Shown piece after piece: positions 16,627 through 25,374 of a stretch of DNA of 64,000 bases (its first letter is position 1; every line of letters begins with the position of its first letter). The translations under genes and the position numbers were made by a program. Below the pieces are notes generated by a model. That model saw only the letters and a list, made by a program, of their open reading frames with translations. It searched no databases and was not told the DNA's origin. Source of the stretch: Flavobacteriales bacterium ALC-1 (GTDB lineage Bacteria > Bacteroidota > Bacteroidia > Flavobacteriales > Flavobacteriaceae); the NCBI GenBank assembly GCA_000171875.1, contig ABHI01000005.1:62001-126000 (forward strand), read 5' to 3'.

Positions 16627-18537
16627 CTAATTATTAGCCTTACTCAATCCTTCTAAAGCACTTAATCTTTCTTCAAAACGTTTAGCTTGTGCTTTCAAAT
16701 TATTATTGTCAAGCGATTGTGCTTCAATTATTTTGTTTTGTTCTTGTATGGCTTTTATTAACACAGGAATTAACTCTGTATAACTTACACCATATTTATC
16801 TTGCTCTTCATTATAAGTCACAACATTCTTAATAATGTCGTTTACTTCTTGAGCAATTAAGCCTAATGATTTGTGATTTTGCGTTTTACCTTTCCAGAAA
16901 TACTCTGTGGGACGTAATTTTAATACTTCATCTAAACCATAAGATATATCTTTAATGTCTCGCTTTAATCTTCTATCTGAAGAATGCACAATAGCATTGC
17001 CAACATACACATCACCTCCGTTTTGTTGTAGATATAAATTTGAAGCTAAACCTGCATTACGTGCTTGAATTTCGTTGCTGTCGATACCCAAATTTGCAGC
17101 AGCAGCATTACCAATAATTACAGATCCAGTGCCAAAACCTAGGCTTACATCATCATCGATGAGCACATGTAAAGGAGCCTGTGGTATATGCGTACCAATA
17201 CCAACTTCTGCATTAAAACCTAAAATATCATTATCAAATTCGCCATAAATTAATGGGTTAAGCGATGAAGAATTTTCTATATATAGTTTATTACTTCCTT
17301 CATCATTAAAACCTGCATTGTATCCTAAAAACACATTTTTATCTCCACGGCTAGTATACCCAGCTTTTTCACCTATTGCTACATTAAAGTTTCCTGTATT
17401 ATTAAAGAACATGCTAAAACTTCCTATGGCTATATTATCGTTTCCTGTATCAGCATTTAATAAAGAATTAAACCCTAATGCAATATTATATTCCCCAGTT
17501 TTGTTATTTCTTAATGACCTATATCCTAACGCCAAATTACTGTTACCCTCAGTATTTTTGTATAATGCACGAAGCCCAGAAGCTATATTATTAGTACCTG
17601 TAGTATTGTTATAAAGTGCTTCATAACCATTTGCTACATTATATTCTCCTTCAGTATTTGAAAACAAGGTTTTATAACCTATAGCGGTATTAAAACTACC
17701 TGAGCTATTGTTAAACAATGCTTCAGAACCATTGGCTAAATTATGTTCTCCAATTGTATTATTATACAATGTTTGTTCACCTAGAGCAATGTTATTATTC
17801 CCTCCTGAGCCAAAGTGCATTGATAATTCTCCAATAGCAATATTTTTATCTCCAGAAATATTCTCGCTCAACGCATAAGAACCTATGCCAATATTAGAAG
17901 AACCGGAAATATTATTGTAAAGCGAAAGTGCACCTAAAGCAATATTTTCATCACCATTTCTATTTAATGTTAAAGCTCTTGGTCCTAGAGCAACATTATT
18001 ATTCCCTGTTGTTGTTTCCTTTAAAGCTTTTAACCCAACACCAATATTATTATTACCGCTAAAATCATCATTAATACCAGTTTCTTCACCAATAAAAATA
18101 GAACCACCGGTACCTTTTGGTATTACTCCATTTTTATATGCTTGCCATTTACCTATAGCATTTGCATATGGCGTTGCCATAAACTCGGTAGCCCCAACTT
18201 CTTGACCATCTAACCAAACATTTAAAAAGTGTTTATCTTCTGCCCAATTAATATCTTCAAATACATTTAATATTGGTGTTCCTTGGCCAATAACTAAAGA
18301 AAATACGCCATTAATATCTGTTGTTGGATTGTGTGTTTCCGAATAAACCGTTTCACCATCAACCGATGTTTTATTAATATTAAGTTTTAGATCGATCTCT
18401 TGGCTTATTATTATTTCATTATTAGCATCTCGTGCAACACCCTGGTAGTTAATTCCTTGTTGCGAAAAACTTAAGGTAGTCATTAGCAATAACACTAATG
18501 AAACTGACCATTTTGTATTGAATATTTTTGTTTTCAT
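16627..18537 (-). CDS. Surface protein with Hia/YadA-like repeats and S74 endosialidase-chaperone domain
   Basis: A 636-residue exported protein. Residues 1-26 are a signal peptide ending SFSQ. Residues about 27-130 form a beta domain (INYQGVARDANNEI). From about 161 to 415 there are about 15 copies of a 17-residue repeat of the form GNxNIALGxxALxNNTx, the pattern of trimeric adhesin head repeats. Residues about 515-600 are the Peptidase_S74 intramolecular chaperone (SDRRLKRDIKDI, then LGLIAQEV). A coiled-coil tail follows. Such proteins trimerise and the S74 domain is often self-cleaved. It follows a T9SS protein by 4 bases, on the same strand. Confidence 0.85.
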   Translation of the reverse strand: MKTKIFNTKWSVSLVLLLMTTLSFSQQGINYQGVARDANNEIIISQEIDLKLNINKTSVDGETVYSETHNPTTDINGVFSLVIGQGTPILNVFEDINWAEDKHFLNVWLDGQEVGATEFMATPYANAIGKWQAYKNGVIPKGTGGSIFIGEETGINDDFSGNNNIGVGLKALKETTTGNNNVALGPRALTLNRNGDENIALGALSLYNNISGSSNIGIGSYALSENISGDKNIAIGELSMHFGSGGNNNIALGEQTLYNNTIGEHNLANGSEALFNNSSGSFNTAIGYKTLFSNTEGEYNVANGYEALYNNTTGTNNIASGLRALYKNTEGNSNLALGYRSLRNNKTGEYNIALGFNSLLNADTGNDNIAIGSFSMFFNNTGNFNVAIGEKAGYTSRGDKNVFLGYNAGFNDEGSNKLYIENSSSLNPLIYGEFDNDILGFNAEVGIGTHIPQAPLHVLIDDDVSLGFGTGSVIIGNAAAANLGIDSNEIQARNAGLASNLYLQQNGGDVYVGNAIVHSSDRRLKRDIKDISYGLDEVLKLRPTEYFWKGKTQNHKSLGLIAQEVNDIIKNVVTYNEEQDKYGVSYTELIPVLIKAIQEQNKIIEAQSLDNNNLKAQAKRFEERLSALEGLSKANN

Positions 18538-18541
18538 ACTC

Positions 18542-19039
18542 TTATATTTTTATAATTTTTATTGATTTATTATATTTTATTTTGCTCGATGTTATGTACA
18601 TTACATAAGCTCCATTAGATAAAGAAGACATGTTTATTTTATGCTTTTTTAACGTGCTATTTAAAGTTTTACCATAAACTTCTCTTCCAGAAATATCATA
18701 CAATACAATATTAAATTCTCCAGAAATATCAGCTTTAAAATTGATAGTTAAGTCGTTTATAACTGGGTTAGGATAATATGTTATTCCGTTAGTTAACGTA
18801 GAGGGTTTAGTAACACTCAATGTTTCTTCATTAGTAGTTGAAGCCCAAAACCCTTGATTAATAGTTGCATTGCTTTGCACTAAGCCAACAACAGATTCTC
18901 CTACTGTAAAGTTTATTGTATTTGTTCCGTTAGTTAATAATGTTCCCGTACTTCCAATGACCTGCTTAGATATATCTTGCCCAAAAGCAATAGTAGTAGA
19001 TATTAGAAATAGAATTGATATAAGTAATCGTGTTTGCAT
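18542..19039 (-). CDS. Small T9SS type A sorting-domain protein
   Basis: A 165-residue protein with a signal peptide (MQTRLLISILFLISTTIAFG). A short beta domain (ISKQVIGSTGTLLTNGTNTINFTVGESVVGLV) precedes a Por-type C-terminal sorting domain of about 75 residues with YYPNPVINDLTINF and ISGREVYGKTLNST. It should be exported by the Sec system and then across the outer membrane by T9SS. It is the first gene in a minus-strand pair with the S74/Hia-repeat protein. Confidence 0.85.
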   Translation of the reverse strand: MQTRLLISILFLISTTIAFGQDISKQVIGSTGTLLTNGTNTINFTVGESVVGLVQSNATINQGFWASTTNEETLSVTKPSTLTNGITYYPNPVINDLTINFKADISGEFNIVLYDISGREVYGKTLNSTLKKHKINMSSLSNGAYVMYITSSKIKYNKSIKIIKI

Positions 19040-19101
19040 AATTGAATTGATTTTTGTTTATGAAGCAAATCTACCTGCAAATACATTTCGTTTTATATTA
19101 G

Positions 19102-19208
19102 AATTGATAGATGGCAATTTTCAATTGACAGATTGCAATTGCTTAAAAAAGCTAAGCATATAGAAGGTTGTTTGCCAAATATCAAGTGTGAACTACCATC
19201 TATCAATT
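19102..19208. repeat. 13-bp perfect inverted repeat spanning the divergent region
   Basis: AATTGATAGATGG (19102-19114) and its exact complement CCATCTATCAATT (19196-19208) bracket 81 bases in the gap between the divergently transcribed T9SS gene and the 19276 lipoprotein. No target-site duplication is obvious at its ends. It may be a loop-forming operator pair or a short non-autonomous element remnant. Confidence 0.5.
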
Positions 19209-19236
19209 AGCGGAAATAAAACCTTCATTCTCAATG

Positions 19237-19244
19237 TAAGTTTG
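19237..19244 (+). promoter_or_regulatory. Bacteroidota -7 promoter box (TAAGTTTG) for the 19276 lipoprotein
   Basis: TAAGTTTG is an exact TAnnTTTG match and lies 31 bases before the ATG at 19276, inside the AT-rich leader and downstream of the 13-bp inverted repeat. Confidence 0.5.
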
Positions 19245-19275
19245 CTCAAACAAAATTTTAATCAAATCTAAAATC

Positions 19276-20289
19276 ATGAAAACAAGTATTAAAAATCAAA
19301 AACAAAATAACACCGTTAATAATGGTGTTGTAAAAAAAGCTGGAATATTTACATTATCGATTGCTGTAATGTTTTATATGGTATTAGCCTTTAGTTTGCT
19401 AGCGAGTTGCAGTAAAGATGATTCGCCCACAATAGAAACAGAAGCAATCTTACCGACACTTGCATTAGTAACTGGCATAGAGGGAACATATAATGGTGTA
19501 ATTGGCAGTCCAACTAATGGTACATTAAACTATTCTATTAAAGCAGAAACACCAGAAATATTTAAAGAAATAGTAGTCAATAAAATTGTAGATGGTGTAG
19601 AGACACATCATGAGAGCTTTAACATTGATTATCCAGGTTTTGTTCCTAACAGCACATCGTACACTTATAATTTAAATTATGTTTTAAGCTCAGGAAATGC
19701 AAATTCAGAGATTAGTTTTAAAGCTATTGTTATTGATGAAGCTGGAAATACAGCAACTTTAAGCTTTGCTTCAGCAATAGTAAAAGAACCATTAATAAGT
19801 AAATACATGTTGTTGAAAGTTGAAAACCCAGTGGTTGGAGCTGTTAATACGCCGTATTTTATGTCTATAAATAATGGTGTTTTAAAAACTGAAACTGTTG
19901 CAAATGTTTTTAATAACGGAGTAGATGAACATATTTTTGCAGTATTAAGCTATAATGATGGCTCAGGACTTTACATATCTGCACCTAATACAACTTTAGA
20001 AACCCAATTACTTACAGAATTTAATATAAGACAGATTACAAAATTCAAAGAACAAGCTATAGGAACCAGTGGATTTAATGACTACAATATTTATGATGTT
20101 TATGAAATGAGTGATTTATATGAAGCAGCTGAGTTTAATTCACACGAAGAAAAAGCTGATGCTTTAGATACAGGTAAAGTATTTAGCTTTTTAACTAATA
20201 ATGGAAAAATAGGATTAATTCATATTAGAGAAGTAGAATTTGTAAGTGGAGAGTTCTACGTTGATGTAGATGTATTAATACAACAATAA
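19276..20289 (+). CDS. Lipoprotein with an unusually long N-terminal leader, function unknown
   Basis: A 337-residue protein. A 20-residue polar, Lys/Asn-rich N-terminus is followed by a hydrophobic segment and the lipobox LASC ending at C45. The lipid-modified Cys is followed by SKDDSPT, which carries acidic residues as in surface lipoproteins of Bacteroidota. Residues about 70-160 are Ig-like beta strands (SLTVTGIEGTYNGVIGSPTNG-type pattern, then SYTYNLNYVLSSGNANSEISFKAIVIDEAGNTATLSF). The rest (YMLLKVENPVVGAVNTPYFMSI onward) looks like a second beta domain. I do not recognise the family. It ends at a strong terminator (20299-20332). Confidence 0.75.
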   Translation: MKTSIKNQKQNNTVNNGVVKKAGIFTLSIAVMFYMVLAFSLLASCSKDDSPTIETEAILPTLALVTGIEGTYNGVIGSPTNGTLNYSIKAETPEIFKEIVVNKIVDGVETHHESFNIDYPGFVPNSTSYTYNLNYVLSSGNANSEISFKAIVIDEAGNTATLSFASAIVKEPLISKYMLLKVENPVVGAVNTPYFMSINNGVLKTETVANVFNNGVDEHIFAVLSYNDGSGLYISAPNTTLETQLLTEFNIRQITKFKEQAIGTSGFNDYNIYDVYEMSDLYEAAEFNSHEEKADALDTGKVFSFLTNNGKIGLIHIREVEFVSGEFYVDVDVLIQQ

Positions 20290-20298
20290 TCGTTAATT

Positions 20299-20332
20299 AA
20301 AAGCTCAAGGTAAAATATAGTCTTGAGCTTTT
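20299..20332 (+). terminator. Intrinsic terminator after the 19276 lipoprotein
   Basis: An 11-bp stem, AAAAGCTCAAG (20299-20309) with CTTGAGCTTTT (20322-20332), encloses a 12-base loop and is followed by further T residues. It separates the lipoprotein gene from the signalling operon at 20421. Confidence 0.8.
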
Positions 20333-20420
20333 TATTTAACAAAAAAATGCTAACTATTTAGCAACTCCTAAACCTTTAAATTAATCATCTCTATAATGAT
20401 TTAAAATCACTGCTTCTATC

Positions 20421-21623
20421 ATGTTTAAAATATCGCAAAACTCACAATTATTTCCGGAAAGCAAAGACCTTAAGTTTTCAGATGTTCTAATGCAATTTTC
20501 AGAGTCACTTTTAGATATAAACAGCGAAGACGAAATTTTATGGATGCTAGCAAAAAATTGCATTTCAAAATTAGGGTTTATAGATTGTGTAGTATATCTC
20601 TTGGACGAATCTAGAAATGTGATGGTTCAAAAAGCAGCATACGGACCAAAGAATCCTAAAGGCTTTGAAATATCTGAACCTGTCGAACGTCCTATTGGAT
20701 TTGGCATTGTTGGGCATGTTGCTAAAACTGGTAATGCAGAACTTATTAATGATACATCTAATGACGTTCGTTATAAAATGGATGATGAATTTAGGTTCTC
20801 GGAAGTTTGCGTTCCTATAATTATTGATGGAGAAGTAATAGGTATTATAGATTGTGAGCATCCTGAAAAGAATTTTTTTTCAGAGCATCATTTACACATG
20901 CTACTTACCATATCTTCAATTTGTGCTATTAAAATAAAAGGAGTTAGAACAAATAAAAAATATATACAACAACAGAAGCAAACTTTTGAAATAGAAAAAC
21001 AGTTAGTTGATTTAAAATTAAAGGCGTTAAGCACACAAATGAATCCACATTTTGTTTTTAACTCGCTTAATGCTATTCAGTATTTTATCACTTCTGGGCA
21101 AAAAAAATCAGCATTAGAATATTTGTCCATTTTTAGTAAACTCATTCGATTTTATTTAAAGCATATAGAGTCTGAAACCGTTAATCTTAATGATGAAATA
21201 AACATGCTTAACTGGTATATAAAGCTTCAGAAATTACGTTATACAGATAAGTTTGAGTATACTATGAATGTTGAAAAGGAGCAAAAAAATCTTAAAGCTA
21301 TAATTCCATCATTTGTAATTCAAACGCTTTTTGAAAATATTATAGAGCACGCTATTTTTAATCAACATCAAAATGAAAAACTAGTAGTTAGTTTTCAGGC
21401 TTCAATTAACCATGTTTTGTTAAAAATTAATTACAAACATGACGTAATAGACTCAACAATAATTTACACACCAGAATACAGAAAGCGTATTACTAAATGG
21501 CAAGATCAAATAGAACTATTAAATACTATAAAGAAATATGATATAAAGAAAGAAATGACATTTTCCAAAAATCAAGATTCGCATAGTGGGCAAATAACAA
21601 TAAAACTTCCTAATTTAGCTTAA
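20421..21623 (+). CDS. GAF-domain LytS-like histidine kinase with degenerate ATP site
   Basis: A 400-residue cytoplasmic protein. A GAF domain spans about 35-175 (GFIDCVVYLLD, PIGFGIVGHVAKTG, EVIGIIDCEHPEKNFFSEHH). A LytS-type His_kinase domain follows, with the phospho-acceptor H210 in QMNPHFVFNSLNAIQYF. The ATP-binding part is degenerate: the N-box keeps E305-N306 (LFENIIEH) but no DNGxG or G2 motif is seen where the next gene has them. It is likely a pseudokinase or a docking partner. The next gene starts one base after its stop; the two have the same His_kinase-type core, so heterodimerisation is an obvious hypothesis. Confidence 0.82.
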   Translation: MFKISQNSQLFPESKDLKFSDVLMQFSESLLDINSEDEILWMLAKNCISKLGFIDCVVYLLDESRNVMVQKAAYGPKNPKGFEISEPVERPIGFGIVGHVAKTGNAELINDTSNDVRYKMDDEFRFSEVCVPIIIDGEVIGIIDCEHPEKNFFSEHHLHMLLTISSICAIKIKGVRTNKKYIQQQKQTFEIEKQLVDLKLKALSTQMNPHFVFNSLNAIQYFITSGQKKSALEYLSIFSKLIRFYLKHIESETVNLNDEINMLNWYIKLQKLRYTDKFEYTMNVEKEQKNLKAIIPSFVIQTLFENIIEHAIFNQHQNEKLVVSFQASINHVLLKINYKHDVIDSTIIYTPEYRKRITKWQDQIELLNTIKKYDIKKEMTFSKNQDSHSGQITIKLPNLA

Positions 21624-21624
21624 T

Positions 21625-23502
21625 ATGAGATTGGTCCACTCTTTTACATACTTTATTTTAATATTATTTTTGAGCTTTTCTATTACTGCTCAAAATAATG
21701 ATACTGCTTCAGTATCTATTGATTCAATTCCTTTTAAGGTTTTTAAAACTCGAAATAGCAATTTAAGTTATAATGACATTGTCAACCCTAATATATCATT
21801 TAAAGAATCCAATAGTTTTAAAGAAAAGACACATCCTGATGATATTTATTGGGTTAGATTAGATTTCGAAAATGAGCTAGGTTTTTTAAGTAATAACAGA
21901 ACTTGGTTTTTAAATTTTAACACCATTGATTATGGTGAGTTATTCTATGAAAAGAACAATACAATAGAAAAAAAGTCTATTGGGCAATATGATTTTCCAA
22001 CTTGGAGTGAGAAAATTAAATCAAAAAAATATTTTTCAGAAGTCTCATTTACAACTAATTCTCTTTTAAAAAATCGCTATTTATACTTAAAAGTAAAACG
22101 AGTTACGTTTTTAGAAAACCTTAATAATTGGAATTTTGGTTCTGCGAAAAACGCTATTTCAAATGACTATTCTGCCAGTGAAACAAAATCATTATTACCT
22201 GTTTATATCTACATAGGAATTATTATCATAATGAGTATAATTATGTTTGTTTTCTTTTTTTATTTCAAAAAAATGGAGTTTCTATGTTACTCACTTTATG
22301 CGCTAGCATTACTCCTTTTCATGACAAAAGATGAATGGCAATTATTTGATTTTTTTTTACCAAATAATATTTTTCTAAAAGTATGGTTATTAAACACATT
22401 GCAAATATTCATTCCGTTAGGATATCTGTTTTTTATGATATTCTATCTAAACTTAAAAAAAGACTATCCACTTGCTTTTAAAGTTATTAAAACTTTTATA
22501 TACATCTATTTATCTTTACTATTTATTGATATTTTATTTTATTTTTTTAAATATAATATAGGCCACATTTATATTCTAAAACTTTTCCCTATTATAGGTA
22601 TTCTAATAGCAGTTTTTTCTATTCCTTACCTACTTGTTAATAATAAAAACCGAATAACTTCTTTATTTATTCTTGGTTTTTTCTTTTTTATAAGCGGTAC
22701 AGGTATTCATTTTTATACGAATGTTGATTCTGATCCTTTATTATATAATAATAAAATTTATTTCATTATTGGTACATCAATAGAAATTGTGATTTTCGCA
22801 TTTGGATTAGTCTATAAGATATTTACAGAACATATAGACAAATTAAACTTCCAACAACAAGCTACTTTAAATAAAAATAAGGCCTTGCGCGCGCAAATAA
22901 ATCCACATTTTATATTTAATTCTTTAAGCTCTATTCAACATTTAGTAACTAATAACAATAGAGTTTCAGCATTAATATACTTGTCTAAATTTAGTAGATT
23001 AACTCGCAATATTTTAGAAAGTTCTATTGAAACTAATGCCGTTTTAAGTGAAGAAATAAAAATGCTAAAAGACTATTTAGAGCTAGAATCATTACGTTTT
23101 GATAATGCCTTTTCATATAGCATAACTATAGATGATAAATTAAATATTGATACAGTAGAAATTCCGTTTATGATATTACAGCCTTTTGTTGAGAACGCGA
23201 TCATTCATGGTTTGTTACCTAAAGTAAAGGGCAACAAAATACTAAACATAGATTTCAAACAAGAAGAAGATGCTGTGGTTTGTAAAATAGAAGATAATGG
23301 TATAGGTAGAAAAACTGCAGACCAAAAAGAGCACATTCATAAAAAAGAAAAAAAATCTAGAGGCATGGAAGTTACCAAACAACGCTTAAATACATTGAGA
23401 AACAATTTGGGATCTAATTTGGGGACTTTAGATATTATTGATAAAACTAATGCAAAAGGTGAGTCTTTAGGAACAATTGTAATTGTCAAAATCCCTACAT
23501 AA
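21625..23502 (+). CDS. LytS-type sensor histidine kinase with 7TMR-DISM-like sensor
   Basis: A 625-residue membrane kinase. A signal-like N-terminus is followed by an extracytoplasmic beta domain (about 25-185) with the 7TMR-DISM extracellular-2 pattern (YWVRLDFEN, LYLKVKR). About seven helices cover residues 190-400. The cytoplasmic LytS-type kinase has H428 in QINPHFIFNSLSSIQHL, the N-box ENAIIHGL, the ATP-lid motif EDNGIGRKT and SRGMEVTKQRL. It should phosphorylate the LytTR regulator encoded 11 bases downstream. It pairs with the degenerate GAF kinase encoded just upstream. Confidence 0.9.
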   Translation: MRLVHSFTYFILILFLSFSITAQNNDTASVSIDSIPFKVFKTRNSNLSYNDIVNPNISFKESNSFKEKTHPDDIYWVRLDFENELGFLSNNRTWFLNFNTIDYGELFYEKNNTIEKKSIGQYDFPTWSEKIKSKKYFSEVSFTTNSLLKNRYLYLKVKRVTFLENLNNWNFGSAKNAISNDYSASETKSLLPVYIYIGIIIIMSIIMFVFFFYFKKMEFLCYSLYALALLLFMTKDEWQLFDFFLPNNIFLKVWLLNTLQIFIPLGYLFFMIFYLNLKKDYPLAFKVIKTFIYIYLSLLFIDILFYFFKYNIGHIYILKLFPIIGILIAVFSIPYLLVNNKNRITSLFILGFFFFISGTGIHFYTNVDSDPLLYNNKIYFIIGTSIEIVIFAFGLVYKIFTEHIDKLNFQQQATLNKNKALRAQINPHFIFNSLSSIQHLVTNNNRVSALIYLSKFSRLTRNILESSIETNAVLSEEIKMLKDYLELESLRFDNAFSYSITIDDKLNIDTVEIPFMILQPFVENAIIHGLLPKVKGNKILNIDFKQEEDAVVCKIEDNGIGRKTADQKEHIHKKEKKSRGMEVTKQRLNTLRNNLGSNLGTLDIIDKTNAKGESLGTIVIVKIPT

Positions 23503-23513
23503 AAACATAAAAC

Positions 23514-24272
23514 ATGAGTTTAAGAGCCGTAATAGTCGAAGATGAGAAACATAGCAGAGAAAGCCTAAAAAGCCTGTTGCATGAGTTTTGTATTAATATT
23601 GAAGTGGTTGGCTTAGCTGCTAATGTTAATGATGCTGTAGAGACTATAAAGTCTAAAAAACCTGATGTTATTTTTTTAGATATAGAACTTCAAACTGGGA
23701 CAGGTTTTGATATCTTACAGCAAGTTTCTCATCTTAACTTTGAAGTTGTTTTCACTACGGCTTTTGAGCAGTACGCCATTAAGGCTGTAAAATTTAGCTC
23801 ATTAGATTATTTGTTAAAACCTATTGATATTGAAGAACTTCAAAATGCAGTTAACAAAGCACAAACTATAAAAAATCAAGATGTATATAAAAAGCAATTA
23901 GAAACTTTAATGCTTAACTTGAAACAACAAAAACCACAATTAAATAAGATATGCTTAGCAACATCTGATGGTTTTGAGTTTGTAGAAGTTAAAGACATAT
24001 TATATTGTAAAGCCGAAGGTTCATATACAACTTTCATTTTAAAAAATTCAGAAAAACTATTAGTTAGCAAGCATTTAAAAGAATATGAAAACCTTCTGCT
24101 TGAGCAAAACTTTATGCGAGTTCATAATAGTTTTCTTATTAATTTAAAAGAAGTCAAAAAATACATTAAGTCTGATGGTGGATACATTATTATGAGCAAT
24201 GATGATACAGTAAGTATTTCTAGGTCAAAAAAAGATGACTTTATTAAAGTGATGTCTATGCTAATGAATTAA
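23514..24272 (+). CDS. LytTR-family response regulator
   Basis: A 252-residue response regulator. The receiver domain (1-120) has the acidic pocket E9-D10 and the phospho-acceptor D56 in DVIFLDIELQTGTGFDIL, plus the switch Thr and the Lys in LKPID. The LytTR DNA-binding domain occupies about 150-252 (EFVEVKDILYCKAEGSYTTFIL, then FMRVHNSFLINLKEVKKYI). It is the output of the kinase pair in the same operon. Its target promoters are not seen in this window. Confidence 0.93.
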   Translation: MSLRAVIVEDEKHSRESLKSLLHEFCINIEVVGLAANVNDAVETIKSKKPDVIFLDIELQTGTGFDILQQVSHLNFEVVFTTAFEQYAIKAVKFSSLDYLLKPIDIEELQNAVNKAQTIKNQDVYKKQLETLMLNLKQQKPQLNKICLATSDGFEFVEVKDILYCKAEGSYTTFILKNSEKLLVSKHLKEYENLLLEQNFMRVHNSFLINLKEVKKYIKSDGGYIIMSNDDTVSISRSKKDDFIKVMSMLMN

Positions 24273-24567
24273 AAAGAATAATTTATTAAATTTAGTTTAA
24301 AAAAGAGTGTGTTTTATTTTTAGTTAAACTCATCCAGAAAAAAAGCTATTACTAAGTGAAAAGTTATAAAACACTAAATGATAACTTCATTTTATTGATT
24401 TGGTCAGCTTTTCGCTGAATGTATTCCATCGTGATCGTGCATGAGTAGTAGCGATTAGCAACTAAGATAGCAAAAGGGAGCGAACCTGAGGAGAATTCGG
24501 AGAATTTTCCGATTAGAACTTACCAAACTCTAGAAATGAATTATACATGGTGTTACCCAACGTATTT

Positions 24568-25176
24568 TTACGATTTTGTGATTGTTATATATTCATATAT
24601 TTTGGCTTCTCTCTCGTCGTGGTTTTTTAAAATTATAAAATGCCATTTTCTACTTTGGTCTGAAACTTGAAATATTTCATCTTTTTTATGTTCTCTAATT
24701 GCATTTTCAAACCTTTCAATCATGCGACCTTCAGGAAACCAACCTAAATCACCATCTTTACTTCCAGGATCCATTGAGTATTTATTGGCAACTTCACTAA
24801 AAGTTTTGCCTTTTTTCAATTCTTTATAAGCTTTCTTTTGAATTTTCTTAATTTCCTTTTCGCTAAGGTTTTTTCCATTAATGAATATGTATTTTACTTT
24901 GAATTCTTTTATGTCTTTTTGGGATAATAGTTTAATTGCGTCAATGCTGTCTGCGTTAATTTCTTTTTCTTCGAGTAAGAAAACTTTTTTATTAATGTTT
25001 TTATCTCCAGTAGATAAAGAGTGTTTTTTGATGGATAGATTAGGATATAAGAATTTCAGGCTATCTATTTGACTTTGACTTTCAACATTTTCTAAAATGT
25101 CAGTTAAGTTAATATCATTCTGAGCTTTTGCATAATAAAAGCAAATTATTGTTATAAATATGAAGATTTTTTTCAT
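24568..25176 (-). CDS. Secreted parvulin-type peptidyl-prolyl cis-trans isomerase
   Basis: A 202-residue exported protein with a signal peptide (MKKIFIFITIICFYYAKAQ). The rotamase (PpiC/parvulin) domain spans about 92-200: KYIFINGKNLSEKEI, KAYKELKKGKTFSEVANKYSMDPGSKDGDLGWFPEGRMIERFENAI and FIILKNHDER. It should assist proline isomerisation of envelope proteins. It is a single gene whose 3' end abuts a GTTGGGT/TAACACC.GTATAA motif (24541-24561) like that behind the UPF0303 gene, so it may also be cassette-like. Confidence 0.82.
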   Translation of the reverse strand: MKKIFIFITIICFYYAKAQNDINLTDILENVESQSQIDSLKFLYPNLSIKKHSLSTGDKNINKKVFLLEEKEINADSIDAIKLLSQKDIKEFKVKYIFINGKNLSEKEIKKIQKKAYKELKKGKTFSEVANKYSMDPGSKDGDLGWFPEGRMIERFENAIREHKKDEIFQVSDQSRKWHFIILKNHDEREAKIYEYITITKS

Positions 25177-25346
25177 TAATCTGTCATTTTGTTAAATGAA
25201 GCACAATGCTTAGATAAAAACGTTTCAATGTTTGTTATCGCATGTTAAGCGAAGTTAGCTTGTTGCTACTAGAAAACCAATACGTAGAACTACGTAATTT
25301 AAAACAACATAGCAAGATTGGAAAAGTAAATACCAAATGATACCTT

Positions 25347-25354
25347 TAGTTTTG
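25347..25354 (+). promoter_or_regulatory. Bacteroidota -7 promoter box (TAGTTTTG) for the AraC regulator
   Basis: TAGTTTTG fits TAnnTTTG and ends 20 bases before the ATG at 25375. A 7-bp palindrome with a 2-base spacer, TACGTAGAACTACGTA (25282-25297), lies about 50 bases upstream and could bind the regulator itself. Confidence 0.4.
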
Positions 25355-25374
25355 TTTTCATAGAAACGATACAC

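Noticed and set aside
17318-17614. 98-residue plus-strand ORF and 51-base regular repeats in the S74 gene, which could look like a CRISPR array or a second gene
   Set aside because: The regular spacing is the 17-codon protein repeat. The repeats are degenerate at DNA level and have no unique spacers.
24273-24567. A complete attC-like element after the LytTR gene
   Set aside because: Only one core-like box and the GTATAA-type word were seen; the matching distal arm and a core site could not be found by eye, so it is recorded only as a weak observation.
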